From Crocodylus rhombifer (taxonomy: Eukaryota > Chordata > Crocodylia > Crocodylidae), in contig JAVSML010020422.1 of assembly GCA_038503035.1 (NCBI GenBank), forward strand, positions 99,503-163,502: a stretch of 64,000 nt of DNA, read 5' to 3'. The translations under genes were made by a program, and so were the position numbers. The notes below the pieces were generated by a model that was not told the DNA's origin, ran no database searches, and saw nothing but the letters and a program-made list of their open reading frames with translations. Shown here one piece after another: positions 12,515-23,199 of this stretch (position 1 is the first letter of the stretch; every line of letters begins with the position of its first letter).

Positions 12515-12674
12515 CTACAGCTATTCCAGGTGGACCGCCTACCAAGCCCCCCAAAAAAGCTGTTGCACCCGCTAGCAGCGCTCCTCGCCCAGATTGCTTG
12601 ATTGCAGCCTTCATTTTCTTCTCCTCAGAGACATGGCACAAGAGTTGCATCATATCTTTAATGCTGACTGGCAT
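12515..12674 (-). CDS. C19orf12: C19orf12, first coding exon
   Basis: On the minus strand this exon starts [15 protein letters not shown] and continues [19 protein letters not shown], then [17 protein letters not shown], before the donor GTAAATG. It corresponds to the human segment from MTIMVEDIMKLL to GGPPGLAVG. Residues 31-63, shared with the next exon, are a Gly/Ala/Val-rich glycine zipper predicted to form a membrane hairpin. Several human MPAN mutations fall in this region. The ATG at 12674-12672 is chosen because it gives the same 141-residue length as the short human isoform. The frame stays open upstream to the acceptor TTTCCAG at 12697-12691 (reading ILLAK before the Met), so a longer amino end is possible. 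The exon in full probably spans 12515-12690. Confidence 0.95.
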
Positions 12675-15600
12675 CTTGGCTAGTAGGATCCTGGAAACAT
12701 AAGTTCATAAGTCAAGTCTGGAAGACAGTAAATAGGTATCAGACCTCTGACACCAAATGCTTCCACTGTTCAGGTACCTAATTGGGGGAGGGCAGAAAAC
12801 AGTGTTTAGCCACTCACTCAGAACAAGAAAGATTTGGAAATCAGAGCAGCATTTCTTCTTTCAGAAGGCAAGATAACAGTTTGACAGGCAACTAGCCTTT
12901 TAACCAAGCAGCAAGTGAAACCCCAATCAGAGGTTTGGTGTGTTTACAAAACTATGTATGTCCAAATTTAAAGAAAAAACCTGAGGACAAATAATCACAG
13001 CAAGGAAAGATTTTTAAAGTGATCCCTCTATTTCATGGTCTGTTGCCTTTTACCTTAAGCAGTTGCCATATTGTGTCAGTGCTGTACATGGCTACAGGGC
13101 CAAGAAGAAACAAGTAGTGCCTATTCTTACACAACTATAAGATTGTATCTGACAAGTCCTCCCTAGTATTTCCTCCTTCTCCTCTCTTGTATTGTGAACA
13201 TTTTCACTAACTCAAATGTTTAAACCTAGCTTTCTCTTATTTTTTCATATGCTTAAGTTCCTTGATGCCCAATCGTGAAAGGTACTGTCAGCCGGCAGCT
13301 CTTGCTAACCTCAGTAGGAGCTGGGTGTACTTTGCACTGATGTAACACCAGCCCCTGATGTGACGGTACCATGACACATTGTAGAAGCAAATGGATTGCA
13401 TCTGCACTGCACCTTTTCCCAAAGGAAAGCTACAGCAAAGCTGATGGATCAGGCTCATTGTGTGCCCCTTCCACATTAGATGGAACCAGTAAGGCAACTT
13501 TGAATATAAGTGTAGCTATACTTCCATTACAGTACGGCACATTTTCATTTGTTTTGAGATTGGCAGTTATGATGATTTATGCCAAATCATTCTGTTCTGA
13601 GGGTGCCTCGTGCTGGGACTGATGAAAAATTTTAGCAAACAGTTAAGTAATTTCTAAAATTGAAATTATAGATGAATATTCGGCCTATCAAATTTTTACA
13701 GCCTTTTCACCAAGATGCTGCAACATCACTGTAAACCAAAAAAAAATCTCCCAAAACCTGCTAATGGGTCACTATGCCGTCAGGAATACATTTTTTGCAA
13801 TTCATATTTGGTTGGCTTACAAGCCTTCAAATATCCTGATCTGCACATTTTCAGCAGAGAATCAGCTAAACTCTGAAGTTATAAAACATATTACCCCAGA
13901 ACAGGAGGGCAAACATTTGAACTTGTGGTAGACAACATTCAAGACAGAGTCAATTCAAAAGGCACAAAATAAAGATGATTCTTGTCCTTCACGTCTTGTC
14001 CTTTGTTTAACCTTATATATAAAACCCCAAAGGATCTGGTGTTAGAAGGTGAAACTTCTGCTTTTTTGAAAAGCTATAATTTTACAAAGAACCACCACCC
14101 CTTCCCCATGTTACAGAGGACAGAAGGGCATGTCTACACCACTTTGAAGACACCCCCAAGGGTGCCTTCCACAATGTGTTCCACCTGCTCTGCACATTTC
14201 CAGCATTCAAGAGGTTACTCCTGCTAACACTCACAAGCATGCTGGAGACAGATCTGAAGAGCAGCAGGGCAGATGTACCCTTGAGTGGTAAAGCCACATG
14301 CTCAAAATTACAAAATACCAAAATTAAGATTTCAGAGAACAGCTTCATTTGGTTCCCCAGTGTGTGTGTATTATAACCCTAAGTATGGCTTGATGGCTAG
14401 AAAATGATATTTAGAGATTTGCTATTAGGAACTGGCTTGTAGGTAAATACTGCATTGGTAGTACTGCAATGGTCCAGGGGAATGGCAAGGGTTAACTAGT
14501 TTCTAAAAGTCAGTTTGTGGCAAAGTTTCATGCTTACAGCCTTTGAGGCAGACACTGTTTGAACCTAGCACACAAGCAGGTGCATACATCTGGGGAAATT
14601 GAAAACATGAGACAGTGTTCCAGACCAAGATAAGGAACCTGAAGAATTGACATCAGATCACAGGGACCAGCTGCAAAGCCCTTCAGCTTTCCAATTTTTT
14701 GGGAGGATGCCCAAAGTAAGACACTGGCAAATGACTGAATTAAGATACAAATGCATGATGCGTTTGTGGAGGCTGGCAACACAGAATGTGGACAGTATGA
14801 TGACCACGGGGAAACCAATCAATGATACCTGGAAATGAAGAATTGTCAGGAGAAAAATAATACAAAAGGAGGGATTTTCAGAGCAGCGGGGGGATCCTGA
14901 AGCCACCATGGGCAGAGGGTGCACCACCGATCTGTCTCACCCACCCTTTGGTGGGGTGGGGAGGGCGGGGTAGACATCGATCCTTGACCTCCAAGACAGC
15001 TGACATTCATGCAAAGAACCGTTCGCCAGGTAGTCCTTGCATACTGGCCAGGTGCACCAGTGTCCTTCTAAATCTTGGGGACTGGTAGACAAGTAGGATG
15101 GAGGGGGAGGGCAGGTGTTATTTTGTTTGCTTTGCCTGCATTACTCTTATCTGCTATCACAGTGTATCAGTAAAATTCCCCTATTATCAAATGAAGGTGC
15201 CATGGTCGGTCTAAAGGTTGGGTCTCCCTGGAACAAGGTATCAGAACTGGGTTGTAAATCCAGTGCCAGTAAGGCCTAGGGTTGCACACGGAGCAAGCAG
15301 GAGAAAAAGTACTGAGTTGCAGCTCATTAAGCAAGAACCATCCATTTTGTGTACTAAATGAGATGGGGGTCTTGCAGAAAAATAATATGCAGGCATGTTC
15401 ACATGCACCAAGCCTGAACTAAAGCTGCACATTAATGTTGGCATTTCTTAACTTAGTGTTTCACATTGAAACCTTTAAAGTGTTCTGTTAACAGAGCATG
15501 TCAATTCATTCATGACTTAAGTTAAATGAATGTGCACTTGGTTAATTCCTTGCTGCAACTTTCCTGTATGGAAAAGCTGTTTGGGTGCAGCAGTAGAAGT

Positions 15601-16761
15601 AACCACTGCTGGAGAGAATCTCTCAGCTGACACTTCAGAATTTGGAAGTGAAAGCTTTTTTTGCATCAAAATGGAAGATTCTCCCAACCACCGTTGGGAC
15701 TTTATCGATCAGGGCAAGTGATTATGCAGATTGCTAAATCTAGGCTCTTCCTTGTGGTCTAATGATTGTTCATTGTTCCATTCGTTAATTGTTTACTGAT
15801 AATTTGGTGGTCACAGAGGATGACTATATGACAGTAACAGCCATTTATATCAGGGTCATGATTTTAAAATATATAAGTATGTTGCCGAAGGCAGGGTCAT
15901 AGAGACATAATAAAACCAGAGCTGGGAATCTCTTGGAGTCCTGTTTTTCTATTCTTTTTACAATCAGATTTTAATGGAAAGATTCCCTCTTGTTATTCTA
16001 ATATATATACGTAATGACTTCATAGAAAGCTGCTGTCACTTGTCTGGAGAGTCCATCCAGATGTCCGTGTCCATCACTTCAATGGCCACCATAGTAAAGC
16101 TGGCTACTGGTTGAGTAGTTGAGTAGACTGTTTTATTGCTGGGATATTTAGTCTGAAATTTAGAGTTCCCTGTAACAGCCCCTGAATACTGTATGCTCTC
16201 TGAATTTGAGTATTGTCACCATGTTTACTGCATGCTGTTGGCCTGTGATAGGAACCTGAAGGGCATTTTTTGAAAACTGGTCTTGCATTAGCTGTAGAAG
16301 CAGGGTTGTTTTTGTCTCTTGTGAGAGGAATCTCAGCTTCTGCTGCTGAAAAAGGTCTGTCTTCTTAGTCAGCAGATCTATTTTCTCCCAGCTGAATGTA
16401 GCTGTTGAGAAATCAGGGTTAGTGTTTTTCAGCTACGTAGGGCAAAGCGGAAGAGAATCTTTGACGTAGACTCACTGTTTGGTAGGGAGTCAGCACAGAA
16501 TGATGCTCTGATCTGATGTTCAGGCAGCCTCTGCTGGGAGGTACAAGAACCGCTGTGTTTAATAATCAGTTGGAGATGTCCATCTCTATGACTCTTTAAT
16601 ATGAGTTGCTCAAATCTGGAGGCCGTATGCATCTGTTCTGCTCAAAAGCAGTGTCCTCGAGCATGCTGCACTGCACAAAGCAGATTGCCTCCTAACCCGG
16701 CAGTTGTGTATCCTGCACTTTACCAGAAGAAGCAGCGCATTACTTCAACCCAGCTCTGCAG

Positions 16762-16903
16762 TGTCTGTATAGATTGGGTGTTTCAGTGAATAGATTGGGT
16801 GCTTCAGTGAGGCTTTTTGGTGCTTTTAGCTGAAGCTGAGGTGATCAACTATTAGATAAAAGCACCAAAGAAGCTCCACTAAAGTGCCTGATCTATACAG
16901 ACA
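16762..16903. mobile_element. 142-bp foldback MITE
   Basis: Perfect 13-bp terminal inverted repeats TGTCTGTATAGAT (16762-16774) and ATCTATACAGACA (16891-16903) enclose arms that keep pairing imperfectly: GGTGCTTTTAGCTG on the left matches the reverse complement of ATAAAAGCACC on the right. The left arm carries an internal duplication of about 21 bp, TAGATTGGGTGTTTCAGTGA followed by TAGATTGGGTGCTTCAGTGA. No open frame is present, so the element is non-autonomous. Its superfamily is not identified. Confidence 0.8.
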
Positions 16904-17879
16904 TCAGGGTACAACTAAGGCACTGCCTTTTCTGGGCACATGCTAGGCTCAGTGCAGAAACATGCCGAGTTTCAAGTAAAGCACAGCTTTTTTGTTTTTT
17001 TTAACATCTGCAAGCAGCCAGTATGTCTTGAGGTTCAGCTGAAGTCTGCCTATGGGGAGAAAGCAGGCATTGAACTCAGCAGGTACCCAGGCTCTAATCC
17101 AGATCATATCCCTAATTCTCAGGCTGAGATTACACAGCAAAAATTAGAAATCCTCTGGCAATCTTATGGATTTAAAGTGGAAATAGGGTCCTCATTCCTC
17201 AGTCTTGAATCTTTATGCAGATAAGAAATGCATGGTAAAAGAAACAGTTCAGCTTATAGCCTCTTGCCTGTATCCGGATGTCATCTCTGTTAGCTAAATC
17301 ATAAATTGTGGCAGGGACTTGCTGTTGACGAATTTCTGGAAAAAAGCGTCATCTTTAAATAACATGCTTACCTACACAAAGGAGCCCCCTAAGAAGCCCT
17401 TACCTGCGCTCTGTTAGTTTGATGGAAATTGTTTCATCTGCACCTTTGAAAGTCTCACTTTCACCCCTTCATGTAGACATTTTATTTGTGAGCAAGGTTT
17501 ATTGATTTAATCATTTGCATCAGGAAACCTTATTCACAATTAATTTTAATCTCATTTTGAATTTGTACCTTTTATTGCCATAAACAGAAGTTCATTATTG
17601 GTTGGCATAACCATTAAAATGTGATAATTTGAAACTAAATATCTCTTATATTAAATTGGATACAGTACTTTTTGAAACCAGGAAAATTTATAGTACCTAT
17701 TTACACCTTAGTATATAGCTTTAAACAATTTTGTAGCTCAACATATATTTACTCAGACCCTTGATTTTTACATTTTATTTCACGCACTATCTTTCAGTAT
17801 AATACTGCTTGTTTTCTATAATTTCTTTACTCAAATGTGTCAAGCTGTGGAATTATTGGAATTTAATAAAAGTAGCAAA

Positions 17880-18055
17880 AAATAGCCTTGCAACACTGTT
17901 TTTTGTTAGCAAAAAGGCACTGCTGAAAGCTTGCAAAGAAGATTTTTTTCCAAATATCTAGGTTGGTCTAATAAAAGATTTCAGATTTACCCAAAGAACC
18001 TTGTCCGCCTAAGTCATTAGACCAACGTGGCTACAACCTATACCACTGCTAATAA
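17880..18055 (+). repeat. Interspersed repeat with GGTCTAATAAAAGAT
   Basis: The stretch GAAAGCTTGCAAAGA ... GGTTGGTCTAATAAAAGAT ... ACCCAAAGAACCTTGTC ... TTAGACCAACGTGGCTAC follows a phrase widely dispersed in reptile genomes. A second, more diverged copy of its last third is at 20085-20180. I recognise it as a repeat but cannot name the family. Confidence 0.6.
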
Positions 18056-20084
18056 AAAGCATCCAATACATTTACTTAAGTTTATCAAAGCATGTTTTGC
18101 ATCTAAATCTAACTGATTTGTTAAACAAAAGAAACAGTAACATTAGTCAGCTTGGATTGCTTCTAGTAACAGCTGGGTAGATTTCAAAGATATTTAGATG
18201 CCTTAAGATATGGACTGGGATTTTCCAAAGCATCTAGCTCCCATAAAAAAAAAAACCCAAATAGAACTGAAATAATTGAGAACTAGTTACAAATTTCACA
18301 CCTGAAAATTGTACTTACCTACACCCTGAAGTGCCTAAATACTTTTGAAATTTTGACACATGTCCTTTAGGTATTTGTGAGAGGCAAGGACATCTTTTAC
18401 GGGAGCAACTGTGTAGTCAGGATGAAATTAGACAAGCTTTCAAATGCAAGATCTCTTTTTACAAGAAGCCAGGCACACCACAGCACACTTCAGGTGTTTA
18501 GAGTTAATATAGCTTACCTTTTCCACCAGCTTTTTATTCAGAAGTTAGAAGCTTCTCTACTTTTTCATCTCCCAATCAGTTCCTCAAATCTTGAATGAGT
18601 GAGTCCAAAAGAAAAAAAGAAAGAGAAACACTATTTGCAGCACTGCACCTGAACTGAAACTAAAAGAAATTAAGACAACAGCTTTTCTGTTTGGCGGAAA
18701 GAGAAAACCACAGGCATTTGAATACATGCTAATACTAGCACTTGCTGTATTGTACAAACTGGAGGAAAAAGGCAAATACTTAAATACAGTGCATAATATT
18801 GTGATTTTTACAAGATTTCCACTGACCTCAAAAAGTAAAGTTTTTTTTCTTTTGATTCTCAGTATCATGAAAGAGATTATGAGTAGACTTTAGCTCATTA
18901 ACATCTGAGAAGACCTTATTGATGCTATGCTCATTTATTTATGTGATTTCAAGAGAATTGTAAACTGAGGACTGAGCGTTGGTTTGTCCATTTCATAGTT
19001 GATTTTTAAAATAAAACTACACTGAAACTATGAAACACATGAATTGTAATTTACAAAACAATTGACTTTCCCCCATCCTACTTAGGAGGCCAGATTGCTG
19101 TACCGCTGAAAGGCTGGTGCCAGTCACCTGCCTACAGTTCTACAGAACGGATACACTGCTCCCGGCTCCACCGCCATGAAGCCCGCGAGGCCCGATATCT
19201 TCATCTCCTTGCCAAGGCTAGCATCAAGCCAGGAGGTCGGATGCCACGACTTTTAGTTCTGCTTTCAGTTTGGCCACCTGACCTTGGTTACACCATTTCA
19301 CCCATTTGACAAACTGAAACTGAAAATGGCTGCTTCTTTTTAGATGGGCAGGGCACTGTCAGTAACCCAGCAATGTGACCACCTCATTCCCACACCCAGT
19401 CACTCCCACCGCTCCTCCTACCTATATCAAATTTAAGACAACTCGCCTCTGTTTCACAGCTCCATGCAACTGGATTACCAGTTTCAATGCCCCCTTCCTT
19501 TATTTCTCCTAGATGTCCCCCTGTCCTTGTTGCAGTCTCCCTTCCAAAGCACAGTCTGGCCTACGTGTTCCTCTCTTCCTTGACCCCCCCCCCGAAGACT
19601 TGCAGCTTTCACAGGGCCCACAACCATCCAGTCAATGGTGCCTTTTCACTTCAATTACAAACCTGACTGGCAAATCATGTCCTCAATACAGACACTGGAT
19701 TTATGACACATTACAACCTGCCTGGCATCTGATTCACCATCTGACATCTGCCAGACCTGACCTCTTACGTTTTTCTTTTGTCTACCCCTCCCCTCCTTTT
19801 CTGCCCTTTGCGTTCCTAATTTCCAGCTATTAGTTTTTGCTCAGAAAGCCGTTTTCTACCTTGAATCACTACTCTGTACCGTCTCCCCTGCTCACCCTTG
19901 GCCTCTCTTTCCCCTGCTCCTGCCCACCCCTTTGCGGCTTCACCTTTTGTCTTTCCAGCCCCTACCCGTTCCCCCGGCACCCTGCCATGCTTTCAGCCTC
20001 TCTCATGCCTTCGAGTCTCAGACCAGCAGAGACCCCCCGTGCCTGAAGCGCTAACGCGGAGCCAGAGCTCCCCCACAGCTGCTC

Positions 20085-20180
20085 AGGTGGGCTAATAAAA
20101 GACATCACACCTACCCAACCAGCCTTGCCTGCGGATGTCCTTAGACCAACCACAAACCTGACTGACCGCACTGGTATCTC
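20085..20180 (+). repeat. Second copy of GCTAATAAAAGAC repeat
   Basis: GCTAATAAAAGACATCACAC ... CTACCCAACCAGCCTTGCC ... GTCCTTAGACCAACCACAA aligns segment by segment with the repeat at about 17965-18045. It lies directly beside the CpG island. Confidence 0.55.
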
Positions 20181-20464
20181 CTTCTTTGCCGTCTTTCCCC
20201 CAAGATAAGGGCTGAGAGTTATTTCCAGTAGGGAAAAGGGGTTTTGTGGTGGCTTCCATGCCCTAGGCATAGTGGGAAGGGTGGCGGCCTGCCCACAAAC
20301 CCGGCGGTGCGGTGGCCAAGGGACGCATCCCCGGGCGAGGCAGGCGGCCGGGCCCGGCTCGGGGGGGAGGGGCCCGCCAGGCTGCTCCGGCAGCCGCTTC
20401 AGCCTGGCGCGGAGCCGGCAGGAAGCCGGGCCGGGGCAGCGGGGACCGCGGGCAGGCCTCCTAC

Positions 20465-20700
20465 CTGGGATGGCGGCGCTGGGAGCGCGGGTGGAGGAGC
20501 GGAGCCGGCACAAGCACAGGCCCCGCCCGGGGAGGCGGCTCCAGCTGCTGCGGTGCGCCCCCGCCCCCGCCCCGGGACGGCAGGATGCGGCCCCCGCCAC
20601 CTCGCTCCGGACCAGTGCAAAGTCCGAGTGCACTCGGCTTGGTTTTTTTATTGCGGGGGGGGGGGTCTGTAACAAAATTGGGCTGCCCATCAGATGCCAC
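20465..20700 (-). other. C19orf12: Candidate C19orf12 exon 1
   Basis: The minus strand reads CCCAG|GTAGGAGG at the 20465/20464 boundary, a near-consensus donor. Spliced to the acceptor at 12691, the upstream frame that ends RSQRRHP joins in phase to R-ILLAK and then the C19orf12 start methionine. That frame is open back to an ATG at 20700. It could give an N-terminal extension, but its Pro/Gly/Arg-rich composition is what CpG DNA yields by chance. A non-coding exon is the more likely reading. The transcription start is not determined, so the upper limit is arbitrary. Confidence 0.4.
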
Positions 20701-20770
20701 CGGCGCCCCCTCCCCGGGTTATGAATGTCAAATCTTGCAGGGGGCTCTCGGCTCTTACGGGGGCTCAGCC
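20630..20770 (+). repeat. Repeat related to 43413-43610
   Basis: GGGGGTCTGTAACAAAATTG, then GGCTGCC, then CTCCCCGGGTTATGAATG, CAAATCTTGCAGGGGGCTCT and CGGCTCTTA match, in order and spacing, GGGGGTCTGCAAAA, TTGGGCTGC, CTCCCCGCCCAGTTATGA, CAAATCTTCCAGGGGAGCTC and TTCTCTT at 43448-43560. The two are diverged copies of one dispersed sequence, this one lying in the CpG island. Confidence 0.65.
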
Positions 20771-21246
20771 CCTAATTCAGCCCCTCCTGGGCGGCCGCTC
20801 TGCCGAGCGGGGTTACGGCGTGTGAGGCGCTGAACAGGAGCCAGCAGTGGGCCCTAGTTTTGGGGGGGTTGGTTGTTTTTTTTTTTTTAAAGAAATATGT
20901 ATCACGTTTTATGCCGAATCAATTCCAAGTGCGTGAGTCGTTCAAGAAGCATGTGTGGCCCTGCTCCCAGCAAACAGCCTCCACCCCTGCCTGGGGCTTC
21001 AGATGTTTCCAGATCATTTGGTGGGCATCCTATGTGCAGGCCCAAGCCCGGAGACTTAGGGGTCGGATGCCCCTGGGATTTGCTCACCCTCAGTGCTATG
21101 ACCACAGGAGCAAGCTAGGGAGGAGCCTCCCATTTCCATAAAGTGGGCGTAAAACCAAGATCTTCTCACTGGAAGTGAAAGTGGGAGGTTAACTATACAT
21201 GACCTCCACCCAGGTACTACCTTTTTGCCAAGAAGCCTAAGGGCAC

Positions 21247-21601
21247 ACTGGGCTGCATCAGTAGGAGCATTGCCAGCAGGTCAAGGGGAGTGATTATTCC
21301 CTGCTTTTTGGCACTGGGGAAGCCACATCTGGAGTCCTGTGTCCAGTGCTGGGCCCTCCACTACAGAAAGGATGTGGACACACTGGAGAGAGTCCAGTGA
21401 AGGACAATAAAAATAGTTTGGAGCCTGGGGGACATGATTTATGATCAGAGGCTGAGGGAACTGGGTTTATTTAGTTTGGAGAAGAGAAGGTGGGGGAGCG
21501 GGGGTGGGATTTAATAGCAACCTTCAACTACTCTGCTATTAAGTTACCCAATAGCAACCTTCAACCTTGAACTACCTTCATCTACCAGGATGGAGCCAGA
21601 C
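21247..21601 (+). mobile_element. CR1 LINE 3' part, left half
   Basis: GGGCTGCATCAGTAGGAGCA to GGTTTATTTAGTTTGGAGAA encodes, in degraded form, the end of the CR1 reverse-transcriptase ORF (LGCISRSIASRSRE ... LERVQ ... EERLRELGLFSLEKR in intact relatives). It is interrupted at the segment GATGGAGCCAGAC by the hAT element at 21602-22615 and resumes at 22616. A short internal duplication of AATAGCAACCTTCAAC lies near 21513 and 21551. Confidence 0.9.
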
Positions 21602-22615
21602 CAGGGGCAGGCAATTATTTGGGGCTGCAGGCCACCTAGGCAGTTTTGGGGAGCTGCTGCAGCCTGATCAGCACCCTGTCCCCTGCAACAGCTCACCAAG
21701 CCCAGAGCCCACAGGCTCTGCAGCTCCTCTATGACACTGCCACCACCACCAGTGCCAGCCCTGGTCCACCCCATGCCCACTCTGGACTCACTCCAGCTAG
21801 AGCGGACCAGCTCTGGACCAGCCAGGACCCACACGCACAGCCCCATTCCTGGCCCACCCCACGCCCACTCTGGACCTGCCCTGGCTGGAGCAAGCCAGCT
21901 CCGGACCAGCCTGTGACACACGCACACAGCCCTGGCCTGCCCCGTGCCTGTTCTGGACCAGCTCTCCCAAGACGAGCAGTGGTTGCCAAGCAGAAGCTGC
22001 TGCTGGGAGCGGGGGCAAAGCAGCTGCCTCCCCCTTGCTGCTGCCAGGGCCTTTTTGCTGTGGCTACCCATATCCCATGCCCAGGCTGCCCTGCAGTTCC
22101 TCTCCACTGCCACTGCTGCCCTGCTGGGCAGCCCGGGGGTGGCGCTGCTGACCGTGGTGTAGAGGAGCCACAGGGCAACCCAGTCACAGGCTCCAGGCGG
22201 CTGCAGCAGGAAGGGCCTGGCAGCTTTCCCCCCATGCCCAGCAGCAGCTTCTGCCTGGGCATTGCGGCTGCCACTGCTGCTCATTGTGCGTGGGCCAGTC
22301 CGGAGCAGGTGCAAGGAAGGGTGGGGTCGGGGCTGTGAGCATAGGTGCTGGCTGCCGCAGAGCTTATTCGCTCCAGCCCAGGCAGGTGCACAGCAGACAT
22401 GAGGTGGGCCAGGGTCAGGGCTGTGCATGTGGGTCCCTGCTGGTTTCCATGGGGCTGGGGCCAGGGCTGGTGGTGGCAACCAGAAGGAGCCACCCCAGCC
22501 TCACTGTGCATGGGGGTAGCAGGATGGCTGGCTGGCTCCTGGGCCTGGGAGGACAGAGGGAACCTGCCGTGGGCCAGTCAAAGTTCCTCCATGGGCTGTA
22601 TTTTACCCACCCCTG
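21602..22615. mobile_element. Non-autonomous hAT element inside CR1
   Basis: The 1014-bp insert begins CAGGGGCAGGCAATT and ends ACCCACCCCTG, imperfect hAT-type inverted termini. It is flanked by 8-bp target duplications AGCCAGAC (21594-21601) and AGCTAGAC (22616-22623), differing at one base. The interior is G+C-rich, with direct repeats of about 85-95 bp near 21770-21945. A further copy of the ACCCACACGCACAGCCC block lies inverted near 22420-22440, so the arms fold back imperfectly. Long open frames on both strands (up to 311 codons) reflect repeats and G+C content and do not look like a transposase. It is younger than the CR1 it splits. Confidence 0.9.
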
Positions 22616-22912
22616 AGCTAGACTGTTCTCAGTGGTGGCAGATGACAGAACAAGGAGCAATGGTCTCAAGCTGCAGCCTAAAAGGAAGTTTAGGTTAGAT
22701 ACAAGGAAATGCTTTCTCATGAGGAGGGTAATAAAGCACTGGAACAGGTGGCCCAGAGACGTGGTGGAATCTCCATCTCTGGAGGTTTTAGGACCCAGCT
22801 AGACAAAGCCTGAGCTGGGATGGCCTTGCTGGGGATGGTCCTGCTTTGAGCAGGGGGTTGGACCAGATGTGACCTCCTGAGGTCCCTCCCAACCTAACTT
22901 GTTATGGTTCTA
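22616..22912 (+). mobile_element. CR1 LINE 3' part, right half
   Basis: The sequence resumes with AGCTAGACTGTTCTCAGTGG, continues through ACAAGGAGCAATGGTCTCAA and GTGGTGGAATCTCCATCTCT, and ends GTTGGACCAGATGTGACCTC, CTGAGGTCCCTCCCAACC. This is the 3' end of the CR1 RT ORF plus the short CR1 3' UTR. The first eight bases keep the usual CR1 reading AGCTAGAC and serve as the hAT target site. Confidence 0.9.
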
Positions 22913-23089
22913 ACTGGTCTGGTAGATAGACAGGTGCTTGGCTTTACTGCTGCGGGTGGTCCCATGGTGGAAGCGGTCACAGTGGTAAAGTCAAAGATGA
23001 GCATACATGTTGGGAGGATCCAGGCTCCCGCCCCTGGCACTTGGGGATCTCCCAGCAGCCTTTGCCTCTTGCTGACAGAGGAATTGTGG

Positions 23090-23190
23090 TGGGTTTTAGC
23101 ACAGGATTTAGATTGTAGATTTGTATGGGATGGTTTGCACAGGGGATCCTGCCTCGGGCATGGGGGTGGACTCAATGAACCCTTCTCCGT
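23090..23190 (+). repeat. Possible second CR1-like tail
   Basis: GGGATGGTTTGCACAGGGGA, TCCTGCCTCGGGCATGG and GGTGGACTCAATGA resemble the end of a different CR1 subfamily, where a 'ggatcctgcctcgggca...ggactcaatga' phrase precedes the tail. The match is short. Confidence 0.35.
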
Positions 23191-23199
23191 GACTCGGTG

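Larger units (their letters stand above)
12691..20464 (-). other. C19orf12: C19orf12 probable first intron
   Basis: If transcription starts in the CpG island, this 7.8-kb stretch is intron 1. It contains the foldback element at 16762-16903, repeats near 17870-18060 and 20085-20180, and scattered A+T-rich DNA. No other exon was recognised. A small CpG-containing patch at about 19140-19200 holds an ATG in good context (CCACCGCCATGAAG), but the frame closes after fewer than 30 codons. Confidence 0.5.
20250..20830. promoter_or_regulatory. CpG island, probable C19orf12 promoter
   Basis: This is the only long CpG-dense stretch in the window. GC boxes of the CCCCGCCC type occur at about 20521-20575. 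It sits 7.6 kb upstream of the first coding exon of C19orf12, and a strong minus-strand splice donor (CAG|GTAGGA, exon ending at 20465) lies inside it. It is therefore best read as the C19orf12 promoter and exon 1. No TATA box is evident, as expected for a housekeeping CpG promoter. A plus-strand ATG at 20470 (TGGGATGGCGGCG) leaves open a divergent transcript. The 3' part of the island (about 20630-20770) resembles a repeat at 43.4 kb. Confidence 0.7.

Noticed and set aside
19300..19335. ISRE-like GAAACTGAAA near the CpG island
   Set aside because: A single short motif 1 kb inside the presumed intron, with no supporting context.
19962..20690. 242-codon minus-strand frame across the CpG island
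   Set aside because: Pro/Arg/Ala/Gly-rich in several overlapping frames on both strands, which is what stop-poor CpG DNA produces. It runs through the candidate exon-1 donor and past the island.
20470..20724. Divergent plus-strand gene starting ATGGCGGCG in the CpG island
   Set aside because: Good start context, but no plus-strand donor, downstream exon or familiar protein was found. It is kept only as a possibility within the promoter entry.
21544..22479. 311-codon minus-strand frame
   Set aside because: It lies almost wholly within the G+C-rich repetitive interior of the hAT element and has a long opposing frame. There is no transposase motif.
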